Positions 22,957-34,013 of a stretch of 64,000 bases of DNA are shown here, one piece after another. The notes under the pieces are model-generated. The model was not told the DNA's origin and did not search any database. It saw nothing but the letters and a program-made list of their open reading frames with translations. This stretch comes from Strongylocentrotus purpuratus (Eukaryota; Echinodermata; Echinoidea; Camarodonta; Strongylocentrotidae), in the NCBI RefSeq assembly GCF_000002235.5, contig NW_022145604.1, forward strand, positions 31,837,857 through 31,901,856. Direction: 5' to 3'. Within the stretch, counting starts at the first letter, position 1, and the number at the start of each line of letters is the position of its first letter. A program made the translations under genes and the position numbers.

Positions 22957-24370
22957 AGTGGTGATGTTGACGATGATGATAGTGATGTAGTATAATTAAT
23001 TACCTATACTTCTGATGTGAACGGAGGCGAATGGCGAGGATGATGAAGACGATGACAATGATGAAGATGATGATGAAGATGATGATGATGATGATGAAGA
23101 TGATGATGATGATGATGATGACGATGACAATGATGAAGATTATGATGATGATGATGATGATGATGAAGACGATGACAATGATGAAGATGATGATGATGAT
23201 GATGATAAAGACGATGACAATGATGAAGATGATGATGATGATGATGAAGACGATGACAATGACGAAGATGATGATGAAGATGATGATGATGATGATGATG
23301 AAGACGATGACAATGATGAATATGATGATGAAGATGATGATGATGACAATGACAATGATGAAGATGATGATGATGATGATGATGAAGACGATGACAATGA
23401 TGAAGATGATGATGAAGATGATGATGATGATGATGACGATGACAATGATGAAGATGATGATGAAGATGATGATGATGATGATGATGAAGATGATGATGAT
23501 GATGATGATGACGATGACAATGATGAAGATGATGATGATGATGATGATGATGATGAAGACGATGACAATGATGAAGAAGATGATGATGATGATGATAAAG
23601 ACGATGACAATGATGAAGATGATGATGATGATGATGAAGACGATGACAATGACGAAGATGATGATGAAGATGATGATGATGATGATGATGATGAAGACGA
23701 TGACAATGACGAAGATGATGATGAAGATGATGATGATGATGATGATGATGAAGACGATGACAATGATGAATATGATGATGAAGATGATGATGAAGACGAT
23801 GACAATGATGAAGATGATGATGATGATGATGATGAAGACGATGACAATGATGAAGATGATGCTGAAGATGGCGAGGATGATGAAGACGATGACAATGATG
23901 AAGATGATGATGAAGATGATGATGATGATGATGATGAAGATGATGATGATGATGATGATGACGATGACAATGATGAAGATGATGATGATGATGATGATGA
24001 TGAACACGATGACAATGATGAAGATGATGATGATGATGATGATAAAGACGATGACAATGATGAAGATGATGATGATGATGATGAAGACGATGACAATGAC
24101 GAAGATGATGATGAAGATGATGATGATGATGATGAAGACGATGACAATGATGAATATGATGATGAAGATGATGATGATGACGATGACAATGATGAAGATG
24201 ATGATGATGATGATGATGAAGACGATGACAATGATGAAGATGATGATGAAGATGATGATGATGATGATGATGATGACAATGATGAAGATGATGATGAAGA
24301 TGATGATGATGATGATGATTAAGACGATGACAATGATGAAGATGATGATGAAGATGATGATAACGATGAT
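22957..24370 (+). repeat. GAT/GAA/GAC trinucleotide array, 1.4 kb
   Basis: Almost pure GAT with regular GAAGACGATGACAATGAT interruptions. A higher-order period is visible: the GGCGAGGATGATGAAGACGA block at 23,034 recurs near 23,869, about 835 bp later. All three frames on each strand are open (Met/Lys, Asp/Glu, Ser, Ile) purely because of the triplet period. The acidic frame has no ATG. A shorter homologous array lies at 38,160-38,925. Confidence 0.95.
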
Positions 24371-25149
24371 GACGATGATGATAATAAAGATAGAAACATT
24401 GATAGTGATGACGACAGTGGTACTATGGCAACGTTGTATTTAATATAATAATGACGTAAATGATGATATTGGTGATAAAATTGATATTGCCGACACGAAC
24501 GATGGGCAGGATGATGATGATGTGAATAATGTTGATGACAGTGAAACCGTGGCAATTTTCTTATTTTATAATGATGACGTAGATGACGAGGTCTGGGATT
24601 AAATAGAGGATGATAGTGATGGCATAGACGATGGACGTGACGATAATTGTGACGGTGTTGGTAGTAGTGATGACAAGATGATTGCAATAATGATGATGAT
24701 GATGATGATGTTGTTGGTAGTTGTTATGGAGGAAGATTATGCTGCTGATGATGATGATAATAATATATTGTAAATACACATTAAATGCATGACGATGTCA
24801 ACATCATCATCACCTTCATTATCAGCAGCATCAGCATCATCAACAATATCATCATCATCATTAGTATCACCATCAACATCAGTTTCACATTTCACATCAT
24901 CATCAGCGTCATTTTCACATGTCACATCATCATCAATGTTACAATTTGATAGGCTACACGGAAGACCATCTCAGACTTACTAACAAGTTATGCCGACGTT
25001 TTGTTTCAGATGACGCTCTTCAAAGTTGTATGGTACGTTGAGATCTATGCTAGCAAATCCTACCTTTTTTCACATACGTAATCCACCAAAATATGTCAAG
25101 CCAATCACCCTACCTGACCGTAGACCAGACAAAATATCAAATTGATTAA
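24371..25149. repeat. Degenerate GAT array turning over to ATC
   Basis: GAT-rich DNA decays to 24,760, then ATC/CAT triplets run from 24,796 to 24,930, giving opposite-orientation triplet tracts on one strand. The same flip occurs at 38,500-39,030. From 24,950 unique DNA (AGACCATCTCAGACTTACT) is shared with 39,057. Confidence 0.75.
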
Positions 25150-25800
25150 CACCTCTATTTATATAGATTCTATTCAATTCAATCCATTTTATTCATTTCC
25201 ATTTTCAATTTTAACAAAATAATACAAAGATATATACAATGATAAGCATTTGCAATAAAAGAGAAAAGGAAAATAGGGAACTAAAAAATAAGGCCAGAGG
25301 CCTTGTGGAAGCATAGTTCCCCGAACAGTAGTTACGAGATTTACATATACAAACAAAGCTAAAAAAAAACTAAAAAAACATACATGACAAAACATGACAG
25401 GGGCATCGTTCAAGGCAGGTAATACAAATGGAAATAATCATTACAAAATCATAGGTTTGAAAACAGTTATAAGTAATGCTGTTTAATATGAATATGGGAA
25501 TAAGAATTAATGATATTTAGATATAAGATGCTGCTTCAATTTTCTTTTAAATAATGATAAAGACTTGCATGAGGATATTTCAGGAGGAATAGAGTTTCTA
25601 TTAACAGGAAAATTGTTTCTTACAGATTTCAAATATATATTTGTCTTAACTGGCCAAAAATGAAAACAATTCTAGCCCACGAGTTTTATAATTATGAACA
25701 TCATTATTTAAAGTGAACATTCTAGACATAGTTTGCGGTAGTTTATTTTGAAAATAAAAGAATCCAAGCAGGGCAATTAAATAACAAATATAATTCAAAT
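25150..25800 (-). mobile_element. LINE 3' end, minus strand, 5'-truncated
   Basis: Read on the minus strand, frames around 25,540-25,720 give NNDVHNYKTRG and, further on, SIPPEISSCKSLSLFKRKLK with a terminal LISKYH and stop. This is the usual C-terminus of LINE reverse transcriptases (HNYxTR ... LPxxI ... S...FKRxLK). The two parts are in different frames, so it is decayed. The 3' end runs into a TTGAATTGAATAGAATC-type repeat. The gene 2 copy of this flank lacks it, so it inserted after the duplication or was lost there. Confidence 0.6.
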
Positions 25801-25859
25801 ATATTCAGTGTTTTCAATTTCTAGTTCATGTTCATGTTTCCATAATTACATTTTCCTTG

Positions 25860-26240
25860 GTGTGACACATACTTTTGGACTTTCCCATACATAATGATTA
25901 TTTGAACTACTAGACATGCTACACTAATGATTCAACGTAATTATGTGGCTCGGGTAACGTTGGGGGGGGGGGGCTGCAATGGAGTAACAAAGCACAATAA
26001 TGCCTCCACTATCTATTAATGAGAGCTACTTGTGTCAAGTATATTATTAAAGGTAGCATTAGAAAATGAAGGAACGTATTTTTGTTTTGGTAGGAAGGCC
26101 ATTTGTGTTGGTCCCAGATCCATTTATACACAGAATTTTGCCGACTTTGTATCACTAGGTCACAACATGGCGTATATTCTATTGTTCTGTACATGCCTAA
26201 TAAAGCAGTATTCGCTATATTGTTCCCAACTCGAACCAGG
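25860..26240 (+). repeat. Segmental flank block B, copy 1
   Basis: Shared with 39,290-40,130, 49,990-50,300 and 50,800-51,120: TGCCATACATAAT, CTACTAGACATGCTA, AAAGCACAATAATG and AACTCGAACC. No coding sequence was recognised. It marks the 3' end of the duplicated TRIM unit. Confidence 0.65.
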
Positions 26241-26543
26241 TTCGCCACACTATTGTAGGACGTCCTCTCCCTACCTTTCACCCACCATCCCGGTTTGCCC
26301 CTCGCTCACAAATCGATAGTTCATAAGTTTATTTCCTGCCTAACAGGAAGATTATAAACCTGAGCGAGTGTATGATCATCAAAACCACATTTTATAAGTA
26401 CGATTTCTCAGGAAGCGTACAAATGCTATATATTTCCGACTCCTAACGAGTCGAATACAAATTCACACGTTGAATACCTACGATGTAGGCTACAACATAA
26501 TGAAAATTTGTCTATGATACATTCCGACTGGAATATATTATAC

Positions 26544-26722
26544 AGTTATTGACTGGCAGGGGGTGTAATATAACATTATTTGGACTGCTGAAGGGAGTTA
26601 TATTTCCCAAGTGGTTTTATTTTCCCAAGGGGCGCAGCGCTGAGGGAAAATATGGTAACGAGGGAAAATATAACTCCCTTCAGGCCCAAAGAATGTTATT
26701 TACCCCCTGCCAGTCAATAACT
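26544..26722. mobile_element. Palindromic MITE, 179 bp
   Basis: The ends AGTTATTGACTGGCAGGGGG and its reverse complement (CCCCCTGCCAGTCAATAACT) are exact. The interior is also self-complementary (GGGAGTTATATTTCC facing GGAAAATATAACTCCC). No target duplication is obvious. Confidence 0.75.
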
Positions 26723-26739
26723 CTCATATTAGATAGGAT

Positions 26740-27060
26740 TGGGTTTTTTTTTTTGGGGGGGGGGGGTCCATATTTGTTTTTGCCCGAAATTTTTTTTTTC
26801 GGGGACAATCAACATTTTAGAAAAAGAAGTGCAAAAAAAAGAATTGACTGGAAAAAAATATTTCGAGATAATTCAAGAAAAAAAAAACCTTTAAAGAAAA
26901 AAATTATTATTAAAAAAAATTTGGGAAAACAAATCTTGCCCGAAAAAACATTTTTTGGGCCAAAAAAAAATTCTTACTTATTTTTTCCAATTTTTTTTTT
27001 CCCCAAAAAATGTTTTTTAAAAATTTGGAAAAAATAATTTCAAACAAATATTGAAGAAAA
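26740..27060. repeat. Homopolymer-rich A/T low-complexity tract
   Basis: Runs of T, A, G and C alternate, with small inverted motifs such as CCCGAAAAAAC / TTTTTTGGGCC. Lysine/phenylalanine-rich frames here are compositional. Confidence 0.6.
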
Positions 27061-27628
27061 AAAAATGGCCCTCGGTAATGGTGTAATGTGTGTAATCGGT
27101 GACAAACAGTCCTCAAGAGGGCGACATGCATTGATTAAAAATATATTCATTTCACTAGCTGGGAAAATATAACACTGAAAAGTGATCGGCCAGGACACAT
27201 AAAAAAAACAATTTGGATTTTCGCAATTGTTATCACGTGACGTGCTCTGGACCAATCACATCTCGGTATCTGTCTAAGCTATCTAATATTACCGTTTGCC
27301 TAACAGTAAATGTATGTCGGGAAAACAGAAACTTAATTTCTGAAAAGAGGTAGAGCACAGCACTGCCAAAGTTGTGCATTTTGCACGGCACTGCGGTCTT
27401 CTACAGCTGCCTGCTAGCCCAGCTACACTAACGGCCACACCCACGGAGAGTCCAAAATTCCCCGGGTTAGCTGATAGCGGCCCCTGACCGAGAATCAGGT
27501 TTGCTTAGTTCAATAAAGCATCTTAAAGACGTTAGAAACTACCCGTCAATACTAAATGAAAATAAAACAAAACAAAATGTAAGTATTTCTGCCAAATAGT
27601 TGAATTCCTTCCCAGTTAGTCACATCTG

Positions 27629-27777
27629 GAACCCGTTTCACAAAGCTTTTTTTCAATGACAAATGACAAAAAAACAGTGACAAATCTGCAGATAACCAAT
27701 CAGAAGCAAGGATTTCAGTAATTTAAAACAAAAACTGTAATTTGTCACTGATGACAAGTTTTGTGAAACGCCCCCTG
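27629..27777. mobile_element. MITE with GTTTCACAAA ends, ~150 bp
   Basis: Left ACCCGTTTCACAAAGCTT and right TTTTGTGAAACGCCCCC are inverted. Subterminal TGACAAAT / ATTTGTCA motifs continue the symmetry. No coding potential; family not assigned. Confidence 0.6.
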
Positions 27778-27779
27778 GT

Positions 27780-28541
27780 TGCTCGGTCAGAATGCATTTG
27801 TTTTGTCTCGTGAACTATACGCTGGCGATAAGATTTATGTTTTGAACATTTTTTTTCCATTTCATAAAGTCAGATGATATATAAGGTGAAAACTTGAAAG
27901 TTGATGAAAGAAGAAAGATTAAGCAAAGAAAGATCTTACATACCAATTAACCTTGAGTGCACTACTTGAATATGTGCTTATCGATTGTAAAAATTGCGAC
28001 ATATGTCTCATTTGACGTTTGACACGTGACGTCATACGGGTTCGCAGGCTATCCATGAATTGGCGTATTGTGTTAATACACGAATTGTCGCTTTGCCGAT
28101 GTATGTGCATACTCTACTAACTTTCCCGTGTTTATATAAAAAGGTTAGAATTTGTGATAAATATCAACATCAAAAATTCAATTTCGATTTGACCCCAAAA
28201 ACTTCGGCTTTTTGCTTCTTTATTATTGTAAAGTAAGAAATTTTAGAGTTACAAAAACGCTTTCAAAAAATATTTATTCATCGGCTGGTACGCAACTCCA
28301 TCTTTGTTCGGTTTTGATGGTCAATGTAACGGACCAATATACATAGTTAAGAATTTGGCGCCTCTAGACAACGCTTTTTTGGCGCGTTTCCGAATGCGCT
28401 CTCTTTTGCACATGAAACGCATAATACGCGATTGTGAGAGCACATACGTGCATGTGAAAATTGTGTCATTTTATCGTGGCTTTTGGTAGAGGCAAGACCT
28501 GTTGATTTGGACAATCAAATGTGACCTAGGCATAATGCTAT
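27780..28541. other. Intergenic DNA, nothing recognised
   Basis: AT-rich sequence with no supported gene, repeat or RNA. A fragment AATGTGACCTAGG just before 28,532 resembles the end of the neighbouring MITE family. Confidence 0.4.
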
Positions 28542-28744
28542 GGTCACATTTGCCGCGGCGGCCGTGCGGAAATAAACCATCTACGGCCAATAGCAATTAT
28601 AGGGCCGCCGCAGCGACACGTACGACCTGCCAAGATAGGGATACGCCTAGGGTGACCCTGAGGCCATCGCAGATTCTCTGCGGCCGCCGCAAGCATATCT
28701 CGGTTTCGGGGGCGCCGTATCCTAGGCGTAGAGCAAATGTGACC
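28542..28744. mobile_element. GGTCACATTTGC MITE, short copy
   Basis: Ends GGTCACATTTGCC and AGAGCAAATGTGACC are inverted. Subterminal DNA is CpG-rich (GCGGCCGTGCGG, ATCCTAGGCGTAGAG). It shares both ends with the 625-bp copy at 43,614-44,238 but lacks its middle, so it is an internal-deletion derivative. TA-containing flanks suggest a 2-3 bp target duplication. Confidence 0.7.
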
Positions 28745-29099
28745 TATGCATTATGAACGGTCTACGAACGCTGATTTCGTACTGCCTTCTTAAGAAGATC
28801 TTACGAAATGGTCTGAAAATCGTTTGTATGGCGTTCGTAGCAGTTCGTAATTGCATTTGTGGCCGAGGCTTTAAGGAAACTTCCCTTTAAAGACTGTCCA
28901 TGTTTTGGGGAGCGAATGAAGGTTATGTCATAGTAAGGTATCCTACATGTTGGAATATCGTTAGAATTGTGTCAACCGTGAGTCACCGATTTGATCCCTG
29001 ACGTGTACCGTTCGTACCTAGCTTGAACCCAACTGGCTTCGTGTCATTGTTTCATTCCTATGTAGGATTGGCTTTACTCATACCGGGAACTTACTTGTT

Positions 29100-29189
29100 C
29101 GTTATTTCAAAGTGAGACTTCTACCAACATCGACGCGATTTGTTTCCTCAGCTTCTTATAAATCGATGTTTCAGCTTCGTTCGAATCCT
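29100..29189 (+). promoter_or_regulatory. Putative TRIM gene 2 promoter
   Basis: A TATA-like TATAAAT is at 29,157-29,163, with a short exon-like stretch and a consensus donor downstream. It does not resemble the promoter unit of genes 1 and 3. Assignment to gene 2 is inferred only from spacing and from the exon-intron layout that follows. Confidence 0.35.
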
Positions 29190-29234
29190 TTAGGGATGAC
29201 ACTTGGCTTCAATTAGCAGGATTTCAAAGATTTG
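29190..29234 (+). other. TRIM gene 2, putative exon 1
   Basis: Ends in AGATTTG followed by GTAAGA at 29,235. The start is inferred from the TATA position. Non-coding. Confidence 0.35.
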
Positions 29235-29458
29235 GTAAGATTGTCTTTCAAAGTTACCATAGCCCATGAATATGTTGCCAATTGATCGACATTTTATTAA
29301 ATTGACAAACTTCTAGTGTAATAATTTTGAAGGAATGTCTACTCTGTTATTATGACTATAGTTGAGTCTGAGTTATACTATTCTAAAGGAATTCCTGCCG
29401 TATTATCATGAATATAGATTGGTCTCAATTTTACTAACATGTCTCCCTTTTATTCCAG

Positions 29459-29540
29459 ATCCGAAATATTAACAGCAAAGAGGAATGTTCTAGGTGGACA
29501 ACATGCATTCGAGTCCAACGAAATATTTTACGTGGCTTAT
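29459..29540 (+). other. TRIM gene 2, putative exon 2
   Basis: Preceded by TCCCTTTTATTCCAG and followed by the near-perfect donor GTAAGT. At 82 bp it is the same size as exon 2 of the paralogues (77-86 bp), though the sequence is largely different. Probably 5' UTR. Confidence 0.45.
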
Positions 29541-31015
29541 GTAAGTTACTGTCGGATTATGGTGTTCGATATACACAGTCATGATAACGGTGTATAAATC
29601 TTTAAATCAACCATCAACTGATTATCGCATTAAACAAAAGTATTGCATGATTTTTCTATGATTATAGCAGCAAATTACACATGAATAAATTCATTATGAA
29701 GATGCTTGGCACATTACATAAACATGAAATGAAAAACGAAGAGAGTGACCTCCTCTTTGGCATCATAGTCAGTTGTCAATTTGCCAAAAAGGCTGATTGG
29801 AAATTTTGTGAGGACGTTTTCGAAATAGGATGTCTCTACTTTAATAGACTATGAACTTTGTATCCAAATTTGAAAATGGGTTTAAAGTTACATGTCAGGC
29901 ATTTTATGGTGATTTCGGTCTTTTGATGATTTGTTTAAGAACATTCTTTTCACAAATATTTAAAAATGCACATTTAGAAATTATATTAGGGATTATTTTA
30001 ATGTAGAAATAATGCAGAAAATTCATGTTTATAGCTATTGTGGGCCTTGAAACATATTTTATCTCAAACGCTCTCTAAGGTGAATATGTGAAATTGGTAT
30101 CTGTTTTATTGAGAGTTTGGATACTTTTCGACCTTGATCGACATGTATATTAGTGGCAAAATGTTGATATCAATCGCAAAGTTTATTGTATGCTTTATTT
30201 AGTAAATGTATTAATGAACAGATTGGTATGATAAGAACCATCACGAATATGTTAAAATATATAGAGAAGGGAAATGAAACTATATAAACACAAGGCCTTT
30301 TGTCAGTTCTGTGTTGTTGTTTTGTACGTTTTCAAAATAATACATCAACATATACATAAATTAACAATTATTTCTTCATTATACATAATTATCTTGAATG
30401 GGACTACCCGGCTTTTTATAACGAAAACATGAATAAATAAATAAATAAATAAATAAAGTATTCGGTACATTAAATATGATGCATACAAACACAAATATGT
30501 TTAAATGAAAAAAGATAAATTACAAAAAGGCAGGAGACCGCCATCATAAGCGGTAAACTCCTCTCTCTCTCTCTCTCTCTCTCTCTGTCTGTCTCTCTCT
30601 TTCTAGTTCATTGCACCCTCCCCCTCCTCGTAGCCCGTACTTAGTCATTCCTTTCTTTCTCGCTCTCCATGGTGACGCCAAATGCTTTATGATTATAATC
30701 ATAGATATAAATTGTTCTTCACTATCAATATTGACTCGTCTGGCCATACTTTGGAGTTGTCGTGTTTAAGTGGTTCCTTAATTCAATCTACTCTTATATG
30801 ATTAATGGTTCGATTGCCAGCCATTAACATGTTTTGGAAAGACGACGATCCATATTTACCACCCTCTACCCAGGTGTAAATGGGTAACTGACAATTGGTG
30901 GGGCAATAGTAACTGGGGGCCCGCAGGAAGAGCAGTATCAACCAAGTTGTCCTACCCTGGGTATATAAGGCCCAATTATTAATTTGTATCATTATTTATT
31001 CATTTTCAATTTTAG
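29541..31015 (+). other. Intron 2 of TRIM gene 2
   Basis: AT-rich, with (AAAT)n near 30,432-30,460 and a (CT)n tract at 30,561-30,602. A second TATA-like GTATATAAGG lies at 30,961, 55 bp before exon 3, and could serve an alternative promoter. No gene seen. Confidence 0.45.
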
Positions 31016-31156
31016 GGCCAAATAAAACATTGTGTGAGGAATACGGATCAGAAGAAATGAGATCATCTTCAGTCCACTTCAGACTGCCTCCTGACTTGTT
31101 CTTGTTCTGCTGCAGATAGCATGTGGTGGTCGACAGGAAGGAGAATATACCCGACT
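31016..31156 (+). other. TRIM gene 2, putative exon 3
   Basis: Follows ATTTTCAATTTTAG and ends before GTAAAC. It is closely similar to exon 3 of genes 1 and 3. From here on genes 2 and 3 align. Confidence 0.55.
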
Positions 31157-31475
31157 GTAAACACTCATCTCATTACACTAACTGACTTAAGTATATTATA
31201 GCTATAGCCATAAGACTGCCGATAGGACCGTTGGCTGAAAACCTTAACAAGATAATCCCCCGTCCTATCCCGATGATTTAATCCTGGTTTTTTAAAGACA
31301 GTTTATGATGACTGAAGAAGTTTAGTCAACCTTAATAAAGCCATTGCCCACTGGAACTGGTGATATATGTATTAAACCTATGGGGGATGTGCATTATCGC
31401 TAGTTAACGGGTTACATTTCTCAATTGGTGTACTATTGTTGTTTGCATTTTGTATCATATCAGTGCATATTCACA

Positions 31476-32780
31476 ATGTCGGAATTTGAACGCAAAGTTT
31501 CACGCAATTTGCAGTGCCCCGTTTGTTTCGAGCTGCTTTGTGACCCGAAGCAGTTATCTTGTACACATACTTTCTGTAAGAAATGCCTTAATGATATTCT
31601 TAAAAGCTCTTCAAAAGAATCTCTAGCATGTCCTATCTGTCGAAGCGAAACATCTGTAAAGGGTGGCAATGTCTCGAATCTCAATACTAATGTTCCTCTT
31701 AAGTCTCTCATTGATGATGTGAGGAATAACCAACAAGTCTGTGAAATTTGTGACTTAAACTCGAGAGCTATACATTTATGTTGTGAGTGTGGTAAGAACA
31801 TGTGTAACACATGCCTTGAGAATCACAACAAATGGCCGCCCCATGTCAAGCATAGAGTTGTGAGAATAAAAGACGTCAGAGAGGGAAGGGTGGTCCTCGA
31901 AAAAGAGGTATACTGCCAGGAACACAAAGCAGATAAACAGAAATACATCTGTACTGATGTGTGTGTCACCTGTAAGAAGTTCATCTGCTTGAGATGTCGA
32001 ATGTTGTACCATGACAAGAAAGGACACACTGTTCAAGATGCTGAGGAATACAATGCTTCTACCAAGAAAAACATTGTATCTCTACAATCCCGAGGTAAGA
32101 TGAAAGCTACAACCATAACAAAGCACGTGACCTGTATCAAGGCTCAGAAGAAGCGTGTCACGGATCACATTACCTGCAAAAAGGCTGAAATCAACAAGAG
32201 TTATCAAGAATCCCTCAAGAAATTAAACAAGAGGAAAGCAGCGTTAGACAAACAGTTGGATGCTCAGGTAGAGAAATTATGTAAAATATTGGATGAGATA
32301 AAAGATGTTGATGAAAGGTTTATTACGAGTATTGAGAGTGCCAGTGTGTTGGCGGGTAATAGCATGAAGGCTCCATTAGAAGGTGATATCATTGTTATTC
32401 GTGATACATTGTCTGGAGAGCTGAGGAATGTACTAGATAGGGCTGATCCAGAGAATAAGCTCGCCACGGATGTAGCTGATCGTGCAGAGCAACTGATATT
32501 CACACCTAACAATCAATATGATCAGTTGAACATTGGTCAGGTCAGGTTCATGAAATGTGAGTCGATATGTGATGTAGAACTCTCTAAAGGCCCGGTCACA
32601 CAGAGAGGACGCATGGGGGACGCACGGCCGGCGCATGGGAAATTTGCAATTTTGGTCAGTGCGTTGTCGTTCGCTAGGCGTGCGTCATCACTCGTTACTC
32701 GCTCGTCGAGCGCGCTGGACCAACGCTGGACCAGCGCTATGCATTCGTCGTCATTCGCTGTGTGCGTCGGGATTTTTTGA
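31476..32780 (+). CDS. TRIM gene 2, N-terminal part with transposon-derived tail
   Basis: A RING/B-box/coiled-coil protein; family members are usually E3 ubiquitin ligases. The start chosen is the ATG of MSEFERKVSR, conserved with gene 3 and just downstream of a likely acceptor (CATATCAG, 31,463). A further upstream ATG at 31,425 is in frame but not conserved. The RING has CPVC, CTHTFCKKC and CPIC; B-box 1 starts at CEICD and B-box 2 at CQEH; a Lys/Glu-rich coiled coil follows. After about residue 370 (VELSK) the frame enters the inserted element at 32,588 and runs about 63 residues (starting GPVTQRGRMG) to a stop. If translated it would be a 434-residue ligase module lacking the propeller. 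The insertion including its target duplication is 678 bp, a multiple of three, so the C-terminal part lies in the same frame downstream. Confidence 0.8.
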   Translation: MSEFERKVSRNLQCPVCFELLCDPKQLSCTHTFCKKCLNDILKSSSKESLACPICRSETSVKGGNVSNLNTNVPLKSLIDDVRNNQQVCEICDLNSRAIHLCCECGKNMCNTCLENHNKWPPHVKHRVVRIKDVREGRVVLEKEVYCQEHKADKQKYICTDVCVTCKKFICLRCRMLYHDKKGHTVQDAEEYNASTKKNIVSLQSRGKMKATTITKHVTCIKAQKKRVTDHITCKKAEINKSYQESLKKLNKRKAALDKQLDAQVEKLCKILDEIKDVDERFITSIESASVLAGNSMKAPLEGDIIVIRDTLSGELRNVLDRADPENKLATDVADRAEQLIFTPNNQYDQLNIGQVRFMKCESICDVELSKGPVTQRGRMGDARPAHGKFAILVSALSFARRASSLVTRSSSALDQRWTSAMHSSSFAVCVGIF

Positions 32781-33265
32781 GCATGCTCAAAAGTGTGCGC
32801 GGAGCTCGACGCATGAATGTACACGCCAAAGGCACGCCAGACGTGCGTTGAGCGCGCTAGACCAGCGCCAGACATACGCGGAGCACACGCCCTGTATATG
32901 CACAGCGCGCTAGCTACACGCTGTGCATTTTGTGTCAGCTCGCTAGCTTTTCCAAAATCATGACACACGGCCTTTTCCGATTTCCAATGCGCTGGCCGTG
33001 CGTCGTAGAACGCGGTGCATGCGTGGACCATTCGTCCAGCGCGCTAGCAACACGCTGTGCATTCGTGGAAGTTGTTATCATGTGCGCTCTGGGTACGGTC
33101 TGTATGCGCACTGTATGCGCCCTGTATGCGCTCAGCGCGCTAGCAACACGCTTTGAATTTGGTGACAAAAGTTGGGCGCACGACAACGCACTGGCCAAAA
33201 TTGCAAATTTCCCATGCGCTGGCCGTGCGTTCCCCATGCGTCCTCCCTGTGTGACCGGGCCTTAA
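32585..33265. mobile_element. PIF/Harbinger-like MITE inside TRIM gene 2 coding exon
   Basis: The element proper is 32,588-33,262 (675 bp), flanked by the trinucleotide TAA on both sides. Genes 1 and 3 have a single uninterrupted AAAGGC site here, so the target duplication is read from paralogous empty sites. Terminal inverted repeats start AGGCCCGGTCACACAG and extend about 88 bp with few mismatches over the outer 68. A 3-bp TWA duplication is the hallmark of PIF/Harbinger. The GC-rich interior has several copies of CGCTAGCAACACGCTGTGC and no transposase. Confidence 0.9.
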
Positions 33266-33275
33266 GAAAGGCAGC

Positions 33276-34013
33276 ATGAACGGCATGGCTGCTACATCCG
33301 ATGGGAGGATGGCGGTGGGATACAGTACTGGAGGAATCGATATCTTCTCTGCTGATGGTCAGCTGCATAAGACAGTCCTCAAGGATGTTGGTATCCGTGA
33401 AGTAAGATACCTGTCTGATGGTCGGTATGTCTTACTGAATAATAAAAATAACGTGACAATGTACACTGAAGAGTCAGAGAAGCTTAATGTAACGTTTGTT
33501 ACTCTGAGTAAAGATGAAGGTGGGACTGGTAGTCTCACTGTAGACAGTAATGATCTTATCTATGTCGGCTACTGGATTGCCAAAAAGATCCAGGTGTTCT
33601 CACCAGATGGTGGGAAGGCGATCAGGGAGATACCATGCGATGGGTATACACCTGAGCAGATTAATAGTTATAATGACGCATTGATTATGAAACATGTTAA
33701 TACAGTAAGAATAATTGACAAACAAGGTAATGTAAGACACACGGTAGAAAAGGTAAATGCTTACTCATTCGCTGCTGTGACCCGGAATAATTCAATTCTG
33801 ATCGCTTGGGTCAAGCTTGATGATGGGTCGGTTAGTATCGATGAATACACCAGCGATCTGAAACACGTCCAGACTCTCATCTCTGATCACAAGATTGAGA
33901 AGCATGAGAGAAACTGGTACTATCTGCGCGAGTTCCGATCAGGGGAGATTGCTTTCTGTACTCCTGATATACTCTATATATTTAAACTAACCATCACACC
34001 ATGCAGTCCATGA
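33276..34013 (+). pseudogene. TRIM gene 2, C-terminal propeller part cut off by the MITE
   Basis: Open 245-codon stretch from MNGMAATSDGRMAVGYSTGG to TITPCSP and stop, matching the beta-propeller of gene 3 throughout. It is in the same frame as the upstream half. An internal ATG sits at its start, but separate translation from a downstream ATG is unlikely in a normal mRNA. Splicing out of the element would be needed to join the halves; I saw no strong splice pair bounding it exactly. The integrity of this half suggests the insertion is recent. A polyadenylation hexamer AATAAA follows at 34,110. Confidence 0.75.

Noticed and set aside
23000-24443. Long open frames of Met/Lys, Ser and Ile across the GAT array
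   Set aside because: All frames on both strands are open because the triplet repeat contains no stop; the sequence has no non-repeat protein content and the acidic frame lacks an ATG.
26549-27037. 162-codon Lys/Phe-rich frame
   Set aside because: It starts inside a palindromic MITE and continues through A/T homopolymers; no protein-like conservation.
31425-31475. Upstream ATG extending TRIM gene 2 by 17 residues
   Set aside because: The extension is not conserved in gene 3, crosses the likely splice acceptor at 31,463, and the next ATG matches the conserved MSEFERKVSR start.
32537-33031. 164-codon minus-strand protein over the MITE
   Set aside because: It lies within the GC-rich MITE and its inverted arms, with no similarity to a transposase; a chance frame in stop-poor DNA.
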